A stretch of 64,000 bases of DNA from Sphagnum compactum (taxonomy: Eukaryota > Bryophyta > Sphagnopsida > Sphagnales). This document shows positions 8,267 through 19,021 of the stretch, one piece after another (position 1 is the first letter of the stretch; each line of letters begins with the position of its first letter). Under the pieces are notes generated by a model. That model was not told where the DNA came from. It did not search any database and saw only the letters and a program-made list of their open reading frames with translations. Location: contig OZ234500.1 of NCBI GenBank assembly GCA_965153455.1, positions 9,238,001 through 9,302,000 of the forward strand. The letters run 5' to 3'. The position numbers and the translations under genes were made by a program.

Positions 8267-11200
8267 CTCCCACTTTGCAAGTAATCTAAGACTCTCAATC
8301 CCATGCTTCTTGTAAGGTTTTGATGCCGCTCCTTTGCCAATGCCTTTGTTAACACATCCGCCACCATATCTTGAGTTGGGCAATACTTGAGGCCTATTTG
8401 TCCACTCTCCAACTTCTCTCGAATGAAGTGGTGTTGTATGTCAATGTGCTTTGTGCGAGAGTGGTGGGTAGGGTTCTTTGCAAGTGCAATGCATCCTTGA
8501 TTGTCACACATGATGTTTGTTGCTCCATTTTGCACTAGCCCTACATCCGTCATCAACTTCCTCAACCATATGGCCTCCTTGGTGCATTGACTAATGGCCA
8601 TGTATTCGGCCTCCGTGGTAGACAAGGCAATTGTAGGTTGCCTCTTGCAATTCCATGAGACCGCTCCCACTCCAACAAAAAATACGTACCCCGTGGTGGA
8701 ACGCCGCTCATTTACATCTCCACCCCAATCGGCATCACAATATCCCCTCAAACTAACATCCTTGCCTCCAAGGCACAATTTCAAGTCCAAAGTGCCCTTC
8801 AAGTACCGCATGATGCATTTCACCGCCATCCAATGGGAAGGACCAGCCCTTGACATGAATTGACTCACCATGCTCACCAGGAATGCAAGATCCGGCCGTG
8901 TGCCCACCATGGCACCATGATCCCACCGTCGCCTTGTATGAAATGCTTTGCATCTCTTCTTCAATGCCTTGAAACTCCTCCTCTGTGAGCTTCAAGAGCT
9001 TGGAATTCACATTAAGCGGAGTTCCAATGGGCTTGCACTCCTCCATGTTGAAGCGTTTGAGTACCTCCTCAATATACTTACTTTGGTTCATGGTTATGGT
9101 ACGGTTCGCGCGGTCTCTTGCAAACTCCACGCCAAGGCAATAGTGCAACTCTCCAAGATCACTCATCTCAAATTCATCTTCAAGCCTTGACTTCAACCAC
9201 TTCAAAATGTTCACATTGTTTGCTAAGATGATCAAATCATCCACATAGATGATCACTATCAACAAATACTCACCCGTTTGCTTGATGTACAAAGAATGGT
9301 CCGCTTGGCTCCTAGAAAAGCCTTCGTGGGTGCAAAACATGTCAATGCGTTGGTACCATGCTCTCGGTGATTGCTTGAGCCCGTACAAGGACTTCTTCAA
9401 CTTACACACGAGGTGCTCCTTGCCATCTTGCACGAATCCTTGCAGTTGGTCCATGTAGATGTCCTCCTCCAATTCCCCATTCAAGAATGCGGTCTTCACG
9501 TCCATTTGGTGGATCTCCAAGTCCATGGTGGCTCCAATTGCAAGCATGCATCTAATGGTGGTGAACTTGGCCACCGGGGCAAATGTCTCATTGAAGTCCA
9601 CACCCTCAACTTGAGAATACCCCTTGGCCACCAACCTTGCCTTGTGCCTCACGATATGGCCTGATGCATCCCTTTTTGTGTGAGACACCCACTTGCATCC
9701 CACACTCTTGCGATCCTTTGGAAGAGGCACCAACTCCCACGTGCCATTGGCCATGAGTGAGCCAGACTCCTCTTGCATGGCCGCCTCCCACTTGCTTGCA
9801 TCCTTCGAACGCATTGCATCACACAAATTCAAAGGATCATCAAGACAAGCAACATTAGCACGTTCCACATCTTGTTGGGGTAGGCTGTGGTTCTTCCACC
9901 ATTCTCCAAGTGGTCGTCGCTCCCTCAAGGGGTACCTACGCTCCTCCGTGGGCTGCCTCTCTTGTTCACCACTTGCATCTTGAGATGGTGTTGAAGGTGT
10001 TAATGAACACCCTAGGGTTGGCGGTGCCTCTTGATTCCTTGGATCCTCTTTAGCATCGTCATCATCCACAAAGGGCGATTTGGAAGATGTGTCCACAATC
10101 ACCACATTAGGGGTCTCATTTCTCCCACTTGGATGCATCTCCAAATCATTGCCGACACTAGTGCTATCCTCCATGAACTCAACATCCCTACACTTGATGA
10201 TCTTCTTGGATTGCACACACATGAGCCTATATGCCTTGGTGCCTTCACAATACCCAAGAAACAAGCATTTTGTGCCCTTTGCATCAAGCTTACCCCTCTT
10301 CTCGTCCGGCCCCATGGCATACGCAATGCATCCAAACACACGCATGTGTGAAATGCAAGGCTTTCTCCCACTCCACGCTTCCTCGGGTGTGACGGACGGC
10401 AACGCCCTTGATGGACATCGATTCCTTGTGTAGGCCGCATTCACCACCGTTTCCGCCCAAAGTGACTTCTTTAGGTTTTGAGCATGAAGCATGCTCCTCG
10501 CCATCTCCACAAGGGTGCGGTTTGCACGCTCCGCCACGCCATTTTGTTGAGGCCTATACGGTGTGGAGGTTTGCTTCTCAATGCCGTGTGCCATCAAGAA
10601 GCACTTGAATTCCTTGGAAATGTACTCCCCTCCATTGTCGGACCGAAAGACCTTGATCTTGTGCTCCGATTGTGTCTCCACAAGTGCCTTGAATTCCTTG
10701 AATTTCTCCAAGCACTCCCCTTTGGACTTCAACAAGTACACCCACACCTTCCTTGAAAAGTCGTCAATGTACATCACAAAGTACCTTGCACCACCCAAGG
10801 ATGTGGTCCTCATGGGGCCACATACATCCGAATGCACAATCTCCAAGGGCTTGGTGGCAAGCATCCCTCCATCGCTTGGAAATGGTTTACGATGTTGTTT
10901 TCCCTCAATGCACCCTTCACAAACAAATGAAGATGTAGGGCAAGGCATGTTTCCAAGGTTCATACCACTCACCATGTTTTGGAGCGCATGCACACCTTTG
11001 ACGTTCAAATGACCGAGGCGACGATGCCAAAGCTCCAATGCACCATCAATTGTTGAAGTTTGGGCCACGTTGGTCACATGCACCTCACACACCTTGGTGA
11101 AGGTCACTTGATACAAGTTGCCTTCTCGTAGCGCTATTGCAATCACCTCTCCATCAAATGCCCTCACAATGCACTCATTCATGTTGAATTGCACTTTGCA

Positions 11201-12277
11201 CCCACTTGACAAGAGTTTGCTCATCGAAAGCAAGTTGGCATGCAATTTTGGCACATGGAGCACGTCCCTGATTCTAATCTTCTTGGTTCGCCCTTTCACC
11301 ATCACTTCCACAAGGATGGACCCCATTCCAATTGCCTCAACAATGCTATCATCACCCATATGCACGTTGCGTGTTGGAATTACCTCATATGTGTCAAATG
11401 CAGCTCTATGAGAGGTCATATGCTTGGTGGCACTCGAGTCCATGATCCACTTGCATATGGCCTTGCAATGGTCTCCATCCTTTGTTGCAAAGGAATAGTC
11501 ATCATCGTCCTTGGCATTGTTGGCATTCTCCTTCTCCTTGTTGTTGTTGTTCTTGGCCTTGAAGCAAAATCGTGCAATGTGGCCCGGTTTGCCACAATAG
11601 CAGCATATCTTGGTGTCTTTGCGTGTAGATGTGGTCCCTCCTCTTCCTTGCATTGACACCATTGCCGCATCATCACCTTGGGGCTCCTTCTCCTTCCTCT
11701 TGGACACTTCATGCATCAATTGTGCGATCACAAACTCCATGGTGAGGTTTTGCATGGGCAAGGTCTCCAAGGCCGTGATTAGGTACTCGTAGGAGGGTGG
11801 CAAGCTCTCAAGCAAGGTCATCACAACATCCTCATCCCTCACGGGCACCTCCAAGCAAGCAAGTTGATTCGCAAGCGCCTTGACCTTGTTGATGTGGTCT
11901 AAAAGGTCCTCTCCCTCTTGCATCTTGCACGTGAAGAACTTGCGACGAATAAAGAGGATGTTGGACAAGCTTCGTGTCTCGTGGATGTTGCAAAGTGTCT
12001 TCCATGCCTCCGCGGGTCCCTTGCACCTCTTGATGTGGTGAAGTTGACTATCCACCAAGTTGATGCCAATGGTGGACATGGCCTTCTTCGCGCGCCGTTG
12101 GTACTCCTTGATGACTTTGGGGTCCGCATCGGATGGTGGAGCCTCCTCAAACCCGTCGACAATCTCCCAAAGGTCCATGGAGGCCAACACCATCTCCATC
12201 TTGAACTTTCAAAGGTTGAAGTTCTCCCCATTGGATTTGTCAATGACTTTAGCGCTCTCTCCCTCAAACAATGCCAT
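8167..12277 (-). pseudogene. Family B gag-pol polyprotein, nearly intact
   Basis: Read from ATG at 12277. Codon 23 is a stop (TGA at 12211-12209) where the related A gag has tryptophan. After it runs a 1148-codon open frame (12199-8753), then a frameshift near 8900-8960 into the RNase H frame, which ends at 8167 inside the LTR. Domains in order: gag with a CCHC knuckle (CCYCGKPGHIARFC); protease with WIMDSSATKHM, i.e. D-S-S where D-S/T-G is expected; integrase with the zinc-binding H-H-C-C (HRRLGH, CEGC) and the D-D-E core (SDNGGEY, QNGVAERANRT); reverse transcriptase with YVDD; and RNase H (YCDADWGGDVNERRSTTGY). The protein would drive reverse transcription and integration in cytoplasmic particles and the nucleus. 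As written, the stop, the active-site glycine loss and the frameshift make it non-functional. It was probably mobilised in trans or decayed since. Confidence 0.93.
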
Positions 12278-12760
12278 TTTGCACTCAACCCACTTATGCA
12301 ATCACTCAAATGCACACGAATGCACCTCATAAACACACTCTAGCCCCTAGAAGGCTCAATTGTGTACGAATGCACCTCCAATCACAAAATTTAGCCCTTA
12401 ATGGCTCCCACTTACATCAATGCCTCCTCAAACACTCAAAATGCACTCAACCAACTCAAATCAAGTGCTCTATGAATCAAATGTGCACAAATACACCTCA
12501 ATGACTCAAATCAAGACTTACAATGTTGGAATGTGCACACATGCACATCCAATTCTTCCAAATACCTCCAAAGAGCACCAATCAAGCACTTGTGCACCTC
12601 TCAACTCCAAATGGCCTCCAAAACCTCAAAGCTCCCCAAAGCTCCAAAAGCACCTCCAAAACCCTCAAAAGTGCAAACTTGCACATCCAACACACACAAA
12701 CCCTCAAGATCTCTCTCAATGCACACAAGCAATCAAACCTCTAATCATGCAACTCGCATG
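12278..12760 (-). other. Leader region of element B
   Basis: About 480 bases between gag and the primer-binding site. On the + strand it is rich in the repeated words ATGCACCTC, AATGCAC and CTCAAA. No gene is seen. Confidence 0.6.
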
Positions 12761-12775
12761 TGTGGGCCCATAACC
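12761..12775 (-). other. Primer-binding site of element B (half-tRNA type)
   Basis: Minus strand GGTTATGGGCCCACA directly abuts the 5' LTR, as in family A. Confidence 0.75.
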
Positions 12776-13187
12776 TATTGGAAAATACAAGGGTTATATG
12801 CTTCAAATGCTTCAAATTATTGGAAATAACAAAATGCTACAATCATAAAACTATGGCTTGTAATATCTAACAAGGCTTGAAGCTTCTATGTGCACTCAAA
12901 TCCATAAAAGAGAGAATGAAAGACTCCTCAAAACCAAACCCTTATATACTATCTACTAACCCTAAAGTAGCCGCCACTTAACCCTAACCTAGCCGCCACC
13001 AAACCCTAACCCTAGCCGTCATCAAGCCCTAATCCTAGCCGCCGCCAAACCCTAACCCTAGCCATCCCCAAGCCCTCTCAAATCTACCTATGTCTTTGAT
13101 TGCTTGCAACACTTATCTACCACATTGTTTTTACTATTTACCATACCATTATCTATGTTTCTAACATCTACATCATAATCTTCAACA
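12776..13187 (-). repeat. Family B 5' LTR (LTR 6), 412 bp
   Basis: Nearly identical to LTR 5, but lacking one 17-base block of the GCC-box/telo-box array. Confidence 0.93.
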
Positions 13188-13192
13188 AATCC
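13188..13192. repeat. Target-site duplication AATCC, right copy for element B
   Basis: AATCC follows the last base of LTR 6 and matches 7833-7837; the interrupted RNase H gene of A1 resumes here. Confidence 0.88.
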
Positions 13193-13380
13193 CACTCACC
13201 ATGCACGAACAAAACACATTGATGTACAACATCATTTTGTTCGAGAACGAGTTGAAAATGGAGTAGTTCGATTTAAATATTGTCGAACGGAACAAATGGT
13301 GACGGATGTCCTTACCAAGGCATTATTCAAAGAACGACATCATAAGTTGATAACCATGTTCGGATTAGAAACTTAATAGA
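13193..13380 (+). pseudogene. Copia A1 RNase H tail, after element B
   Basis: The frame cut at 7837 resumes with HHARTKHIDVQHHFVRER and VLTKALFKERHHKLI, ending at a stop and a GAGTGGGAG polypurine tract before LTR 7. Confidence 0.88.
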
Positions 13381-13388
13381 GTGGGAGT

Positions 13389-13832
13389 GTTAAGAGATAT
13401 TATTCGTTTCTAATTCCCAATGTTGATGAATGTGTGAAACATTCATCAAATGGATGAATAGTATTCACATCCTTATAGTAGTTAGATTAAGTTAAATAGT
13501 GGTAGTTAGGGTTTGGAAGAGGAGGCTACTTAGGGCTTGGCGGCGGCTAGGGTTAGGGTTTGGTGGCGGCTAGGTTAGGGTTAAGTGGCGGCTACTTTAG
13601 GGTAAGGAGATAGTATATATTGGAGTGGTTTTGAGGAGTCTTTCATTCTCTCCTTCCATGGTTTTGAGTGCACATAGAACCTTCAAGCTTTGTTAGTTGT
13701 TGCAAGCCATAGTTTTGTGATTGTAGCATTTGAAGCATACAACCTTTGTGATTTTTGTTAGTTAATACAATTGTTCCATTTCATGAACCTTGAGTGTTTC
13801 ATTTCTTGCTTGTTTTCAAGTTGTTTCCAATA
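13389..13832 (+). repeat. Copia family A LTR 7 (3' LTR of A1)
   Basis: It starts TGTTAAGAGATATTATTCG and ends TTTCCAATA, followed by the ACAAT duplication. Same subfamily as LTR 3 and LTR 4. Confidence 0.92.
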
Positions 13833-13837
13833 ACAAT
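13833..13837. repeat. Target-site duplication ACAAT, right copy for A1
   Basis: It matches 5478-5482. Gypsy gag sequence resumes immediately after it. Confidence 0.85.
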
Positions 13838-15619
13838 AGACCACATTGATTAACACATTGTCAATTTTAAATGATTTAGGTACTATCGTAACAATAGAAC
13901 TAATAGGTTTAGTTTTGAACATGTTATGTACTTCAATCTTTTTGGGACATTCTCCATATCTACGTTCTACACTAGAACATATTATACAGGGATAACAAAT
14001 AGGTATTCTACCTGATTTAGTAAGTTGGGTTTTAGTTTCTTCTATAGGTTCTATAGATTGAATTGTGGCAATTGATACAACTAATACTTCTATTTTCCTA
14101 TTATGATAGGTCTGTAGTGTATGACATGTTTTATTGGAATTGGTACAGGTTAATGTTGATTTGGCTATAACAACAAGTACTACAAGTTTAACTATTGTAT
14201 TGGCCTTTGTTGTAGTTAGAAGAACATTGTAATTTAAACTAACAAGTCCAATTTCCTCATATACTACAACAACTTCCTTGTGCTCAATCAAAGTATCTCT
14301 CTTCATACTTGTAGTTGCTAATCTTAGGTAAGGTAATAAACTTGCCCTGAAATAGTGGTGAGAAAAACATTTCTTGTTCTAACCTATAGATAGTTTGCTA
14401 GTTTCAACAAACATTCATAGGAAACCTCAACATGTTCGACGATTTGTTGTATATTTCACAATTACATGTAGGCCACCTCATTGTTCTTTATAGTTCTGAA
14501 TTGCTTACAAAATGTTTACTCCAATTCTTCAAAAATGTAATTTGGATGGTCTTGAACATAATTTTTTCACCATTCATAGATACTATCCATGAGAGCAAAA
14601 CCAAATAGGTTGAGATGTCAACTTCCAATGTTTCACCATTAGCTTTAATTACCTTATTGAACACTCTGATGTGAGCATTAAGATTAGTGTCATTGACATA
14701 GGTTGGATATGTAGTTTCATGTATGGTAGTTTGGTTACTGGTTTTGGTACAGGTTGCACAATAGGTGGTTAATACCATGGTGGTATGTGCAAGTCAGGTG
14801 TTGGACATCCACAAGATCCAATAGGTAGATTGAATGGTGGTCTTCGAGGTGGATCTCCTCTGGGTGAACTTCTTCTAGGTGAGTCTCCAGGTTGTCCTCC
14901 ATTTGGTGGTTAGTGAGTAAAACCTCTAAGTACATAAGTTGGTAAGTTGGTATTAACATGTACAGAGGTTGAAATTGGTGTAGTAATAGGTTGTTGAACA
15001 TGTTGTTTGTCCCTACTGGTCACTAGTTGAACCATTGTAGGAAATTGATTATAATAGAATGTGGTGTATATGTTGGTGGTACAACAAGATGCTTAGGTAT
15101 TGGGTACACATTCCCAAGTATATAACCTGTATAATTCTTAAAGATCAAAGAATCAAGTCCTTTTATTCCAATTGGATATGTTGGATACAAATTAAGATCT
15201 AAAGGCACAAAAGGGGGTATGACATTATACCACATTGGGTATGTTGAAGTGGGTAACATATTGGTTTTTCCTAGTACAATTAGTGTAACAAGTTCTGACC
15301 AAGTTGTTTGATAATTAATAGGTATTACCGTATGACCTATACTAGGATTCATGGTTTGAGTTCCTAATATAATCACATTGGGTACTATTATTATAGTGGT
15401 TGGAAAAATAAGTTGATGAGTATTCATCACCTCCTCCTTTAATCTATCATCAACAAATGGATGAAGTTTGGAATGCCAAGCGAAAAAAAAAAGGTCAAAA
15501 TGCAACTCCAAACTTTTGGCATTCCAAAGTTTGACAAAACCTTTCGACACTCCAAAATGCGACACCAAACTTTGGAGTTGTGAAAGGTTTTTTTTCTCAT
15601 GTTGCAAACTCAATGCCAA
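13838..15619 (-). pseudogene. Ty3/gypsy element G1: gag region
   Basis: The minus strand encodes, in broken frames, a gypsy-type gag. A hydrophobic and proline-rich N-terminal part (about 15423-15023, with PPFVPLDLNLYPTYPIG) comes first. A capsid part (14778-14488) follows, with YPTYVNDTNLNAHIRVFNK, KANGET and ITFLKNWSKHF, which matches the retrotransposon gag family as I know it. A Cys-rich patch follows (CYPCIICSSVERRYGEC, near 13990). Frameshifts separate these parts. The frame runs into the insertion point of A1 at 13837 and continues at 5482. This is the oldest layer of the nest. Confidence 0.75.
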
Positions 15620-15885
15620 AGTCTAGAATGTTGAGCGAAAACAAAAAGAAAAAAGAAAAGAAAAAAAAAAAAGGTTAAAAAACACAACCTAAGTTTGGTT
15701 CTAAACTTTCAGCACTCCAATGTTCGGCACCGAACTTTGGAATGCCAAGTGGAAAAAAAAAAGAAAAAAAACACAACAACAACAATGTTAAAAAATGCGA
15801 CTTGATTTTAGCTCCAAACTCTCAACATTCCAAAATTCAACATTGAAGTTTGGAGCGTTGAATGAAATTTTTTTTAAAAACAAAA
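15455..15885. repeat. Degenerate tandem repeat with A-rich and palindromic words
   Basis: Four or so diverged units of roughly 100-115 bases, each with a CCAAACTTTGG or GAACTTTGGAATGCCAA word followed by a run of A. It lies upstream (minus-strand sense) of the gypsy gag, so it may belong to its untranslated leader or LTR. Confidence 0.6.
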
Positions 15886-17011
15886 ACCCATGACCTTATT
15901 TCAGTCGTTATCTTTACGACCAAGGTTTTTTAGTCAACTTGTTTTCTTCAAGCTCTATCAGCTCCTGCATTTGAAAAATTACAACAGAAAGAAAAACACA
16001 ACCATTTATATGTCATCCTCTTTTGCTGAATGCTCACCATAAAAAGCCAAATTATGCGAGCTAATTTGAAAATTACTTATCTATCATCCTATTACATTTG
16101 GGGTTATAGGTCCCTAATGATAATTCTGTTAAGCATGCAAATGATTTGGTTTCCTTTTCCCACTTATGCTTTAATTGAAAATTGATATCCCAAAATTGGT
16201 TATCTTCCAAATAAACCTAATGTCAGAATTTGGACCCAAAGCCATATAATTTGAACTTATTAGTTATTTCCAAATGAATTTCCAAAACATTTAATTATGT
16301 ATATATATAATTTGGTTAATGATTTGATAGTTACAATTTATAACACATTATTAGATATATACCCCTTAAATGCCACTTTCTCTTAAACTGTTATCCATTC
16401 TCAAGAATACATCTTCAATTTAGTTTTTCAATTGGACCTGGTAAGAGGATTCCAAATTTTATTTCCTATTACATATTTGTGTATATCAATTTATTTTTAT
16501 TCTATATTTCCTCAACATTATGCTTTTTAATGTTGATTACATTTTGATCTAATAAGTTATTTCCAAATTAATTTTCTAATTGATAATTTAGTGTATCTTT
16601 CTTTAATTTCATTTAGTTAATGAGCTATTAATTATATCTATATATCCCTTACACGTCTCTTTTTCAAAATAAAATCCTTTTTAAATATTATTTTCTTTGG
16701 AAGTGTTTACATTTGGATTTCATAAGTTATTTCCATATTAATTTCCTAATAGCTAATTTAGTATATCTTTTTAAAAATTTCACCCTTTTCAATATTTTAT
16801 TATTTCTTAAACCCTTACATTTGGTATTGATAAGTTATTTAAAAATTAACTTCCTTTGTAAACAAATTAGTATATCTATTTAAAACCAATTTGGTTACTC
16901 AATTGTTTAAAAAAATGTAGTACACATTATCACATTTATATCCCTAACCTACTTTTGCTTTTAAAATATTTTATCCTTTCTCAGTATTGTCGTATTTGAA
17001 GGTATAAAAAT
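15886..17011. other. AT-rich intergenic DNA
   Basis: I see no gene. The word ATAAGTTATTTCCA recurs several times (near 16260, 16550, 16720, 16830), often after TTTGGA, at irregular spacing, suggesting an old, decayed tandem repeat. Confidence 0.5.
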
Positions 17012-17916
17012 TTGGAACTAATAAGTTATTGTGATATTAATATCCAACATAGAAAATCTTTTTTGCACACAAATCATTCTACTTATGTTTCTGTTGATTC
17101 CCCATATTCCATTATAGACATTCCTTTTGTGGGAAGACCATTTGTGTTGAGTGTAGTAGATTGTTTCATGGCAATGTCACTTGCCACCCATGTTAGTTCC
17201 AAGTTTAAAAATGTGAACTATGATAAGTTTCACATTATGAATGTTTGATACATTCTAACCACATTTAATGGTGATGTTTTGTTTAAACTCCCTTCGGTTG
17301 ATAGTCTAGATGGTCACTTTGGGCAGATGCAAGGAATGGACAGGAAACATGATGACCATGCGTGGTGCAAGGTTAAAATGACAACATCAAGAAAGATTTC
17401 AGCTTTACTTTTTGAAGAGCTCCATGCTTGGGCCATTTGCAATGTCAAAATGATGTCTATAATTTCTTTTCTTTTAGCAAATGTAAAAACGAAATAGCTT
17501 GGAGTGGTGATGTTGTTCATGACCTTAAAGGAAATCATTTTGCTCCCAGGCCACCTTTTTGCAAAATCTATAATAGCACCCCCTTTTGTGTGAATCTATG
17601 TGTAACTCCCATTTATTACGTTGTGCACAAGCAAGAGAATTTGACTCGAGTAGTGATTCATTTAGGTATGCATGATCACTTGGTGGTGGAAGGTCACTTT
17701 AGAAAAGTTATTGAGCAAATTAAATCCTCGGTCAAGGAAAAGGTGTCTTGCACACCATGGGCCACCTCGTCGGCCAGTACATTGGCTACAAATAATTTTT
17801 TTCTTTTTGAGCACTTGTTAAATGAAGATGGAAAAAGACTAGTTGAGGTTCTGAAAGGCAACAAGCTGCATCAAATGATGGACAAGTTCATAGCGTTGTC
17901 TTTGCCCAACATCTAA
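17012..17916 (+). pseudogene. Unclassified decayed ORF, probably of repetitive-element origin
   Basis: Three open pieces on the + strand (17012-17248, 17279-17497, 17428-17916) look like one gene broken by a stop and a frameshift. The middle piece has GQMQGMDRKHDDHAWCKV; the last has Cys-containing stretches, VVIHLGMHDHLVVEGHFRK and a helical C-terminus with FFLFEHLLNEDGKRLVEVLKG, ending in a stop at 17916. I do not recognise a named domain. The words resemble a multi-copy hypothetical protein type seen in plant genomes (from memory, weak), so a DNA-transposon origin is possible. Not expected to make a full product. Confidence 0.4.
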
Positions 17917-19021
17917 TGGTAGTAATCATATAAAATAATACATAAATTTGATATTTTAAAATAAATATTCATTTTATGATATCTTGCCAAACATTAATTG
18001 TAAATATGATCATTACTTTTGTGCATAATAATAATAAGAAATATTTATAATCATTAATACATATAATTATTATACATATAATCAACTATAATACTAATAT
18101 ATATTAATGTTAATCTAAACATATTTATAATTGAATATTAGTTACATGAAGTAAATTTAATTATAAAATATAATTTTATTAATGAATAATGGTCGATAAT
18201 TTTATTAACATTGATAACAACTTATAATTTATACATAATAATAATACATACCTATGTTATACTAATTTAAATGAGACATAATAACACACAATAGACACAA
18301 GTATATATATAGGTTGGTAGCTAGTAAATAGGTACCTACTAACTAGCTAAAAGTTAAACCTACCTAGATAATATCTACCTCTAATTACCTATTAAAGACT
18401 TAGTCACTTAGTGCTCTAAGTACAAATTAATTAAATACCTAACTACTAATAAGGTAAGTAACTAGGTAGGTATCTACTTATTAGTAATTAATAAGTACTT
18501 GATATAAGTATGACCTACTATATTTACAAATAGTCCTTATGGTTGAAAGAGAGTTGTGGCAAAATTTCAATTAAAACATTAGTCCGAAATTGCATTTCAT
18601 CTATCCAACTGGCATTTATCAACCATGCCTATGTGACTGTCCAAAGTAGTTGGACACGGGACTTGTGAAGATTACATAGTGCCTTGAAAGGCACGACTTG
18701 GGATGTCGTCATTCTTTGAATCGAAGCCTCAACTATAACTCAACTATAACACCTATGGATACCAAGAATATTTCATGACTATCCTTTTAGTTGAAACTCA
18801 GGTTTGACTATCTACAAAAAAATTAACATTTCAATTTGCTTGGTAGGAATGAATTGTTTAATTAAATAATTACAGTTGAAATGTAGTTGAAAATGACTTG
18901 CAGTTGAAAATATTGTGGTTGAAAAAGGGGGGTTTTCTATTAGTATAATCTTGGAAATCGACGAACACAAATGAGATAATTTAGTTTAGCACATGTTGTC
19001 ATTAGAAGTGTTTAGTTCTTT
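17917..19021. other. AT-rich intergenic DNA
   Basis: No gene seen. 17930-18300 is very AT-rich; 18300-18540 is dominated by TAGGTA, CTAACTA and TACCTA words. Confidence 0.5.

Larger units (their letters stand above)
7838..13187 (-). mobile_element. Full-length young copia element, family B
   Basis: A complete LTR element on the minus strand: 5' LTR (13187-12776), half-tRNA primer-binding site, leader, gag-pol, polypurine tract AAAGTGGGAG, 3' LTR (8266-7838). The two LTRs differ by eye at two substitutions plus one 17-base indel (one unit of the internal array), so insertion was recent relative to its neighbours. Perfect 5-bp target duplications flank it. Confidence 0.94.
5483..13832 (+). mobile_element. 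Aberrant copia family A element A1, with three LTRs and a nested B element
   Basis: One pair of 5-bp target duplications brackets the whole unit. In order: LTR 3, leader, a short protease fragment, an inverted LTR 4 with inverted RNase H, then a direct RNase H end (split by element B) and LTR 7. Gag, integrase and most of reverse transcriptase are missing, so it cannot be autonomous. The inverted and direct RNase H-LTR halves form a palindrome of roughly 1 kb per arm once B is removed. Confidence 0.85.

Noticed and set aside
9249-12343. Many open frames on the + strand across element B
   Set aside because: They are antisense shadows of the B gag-pol gene; none has a domain of its own.
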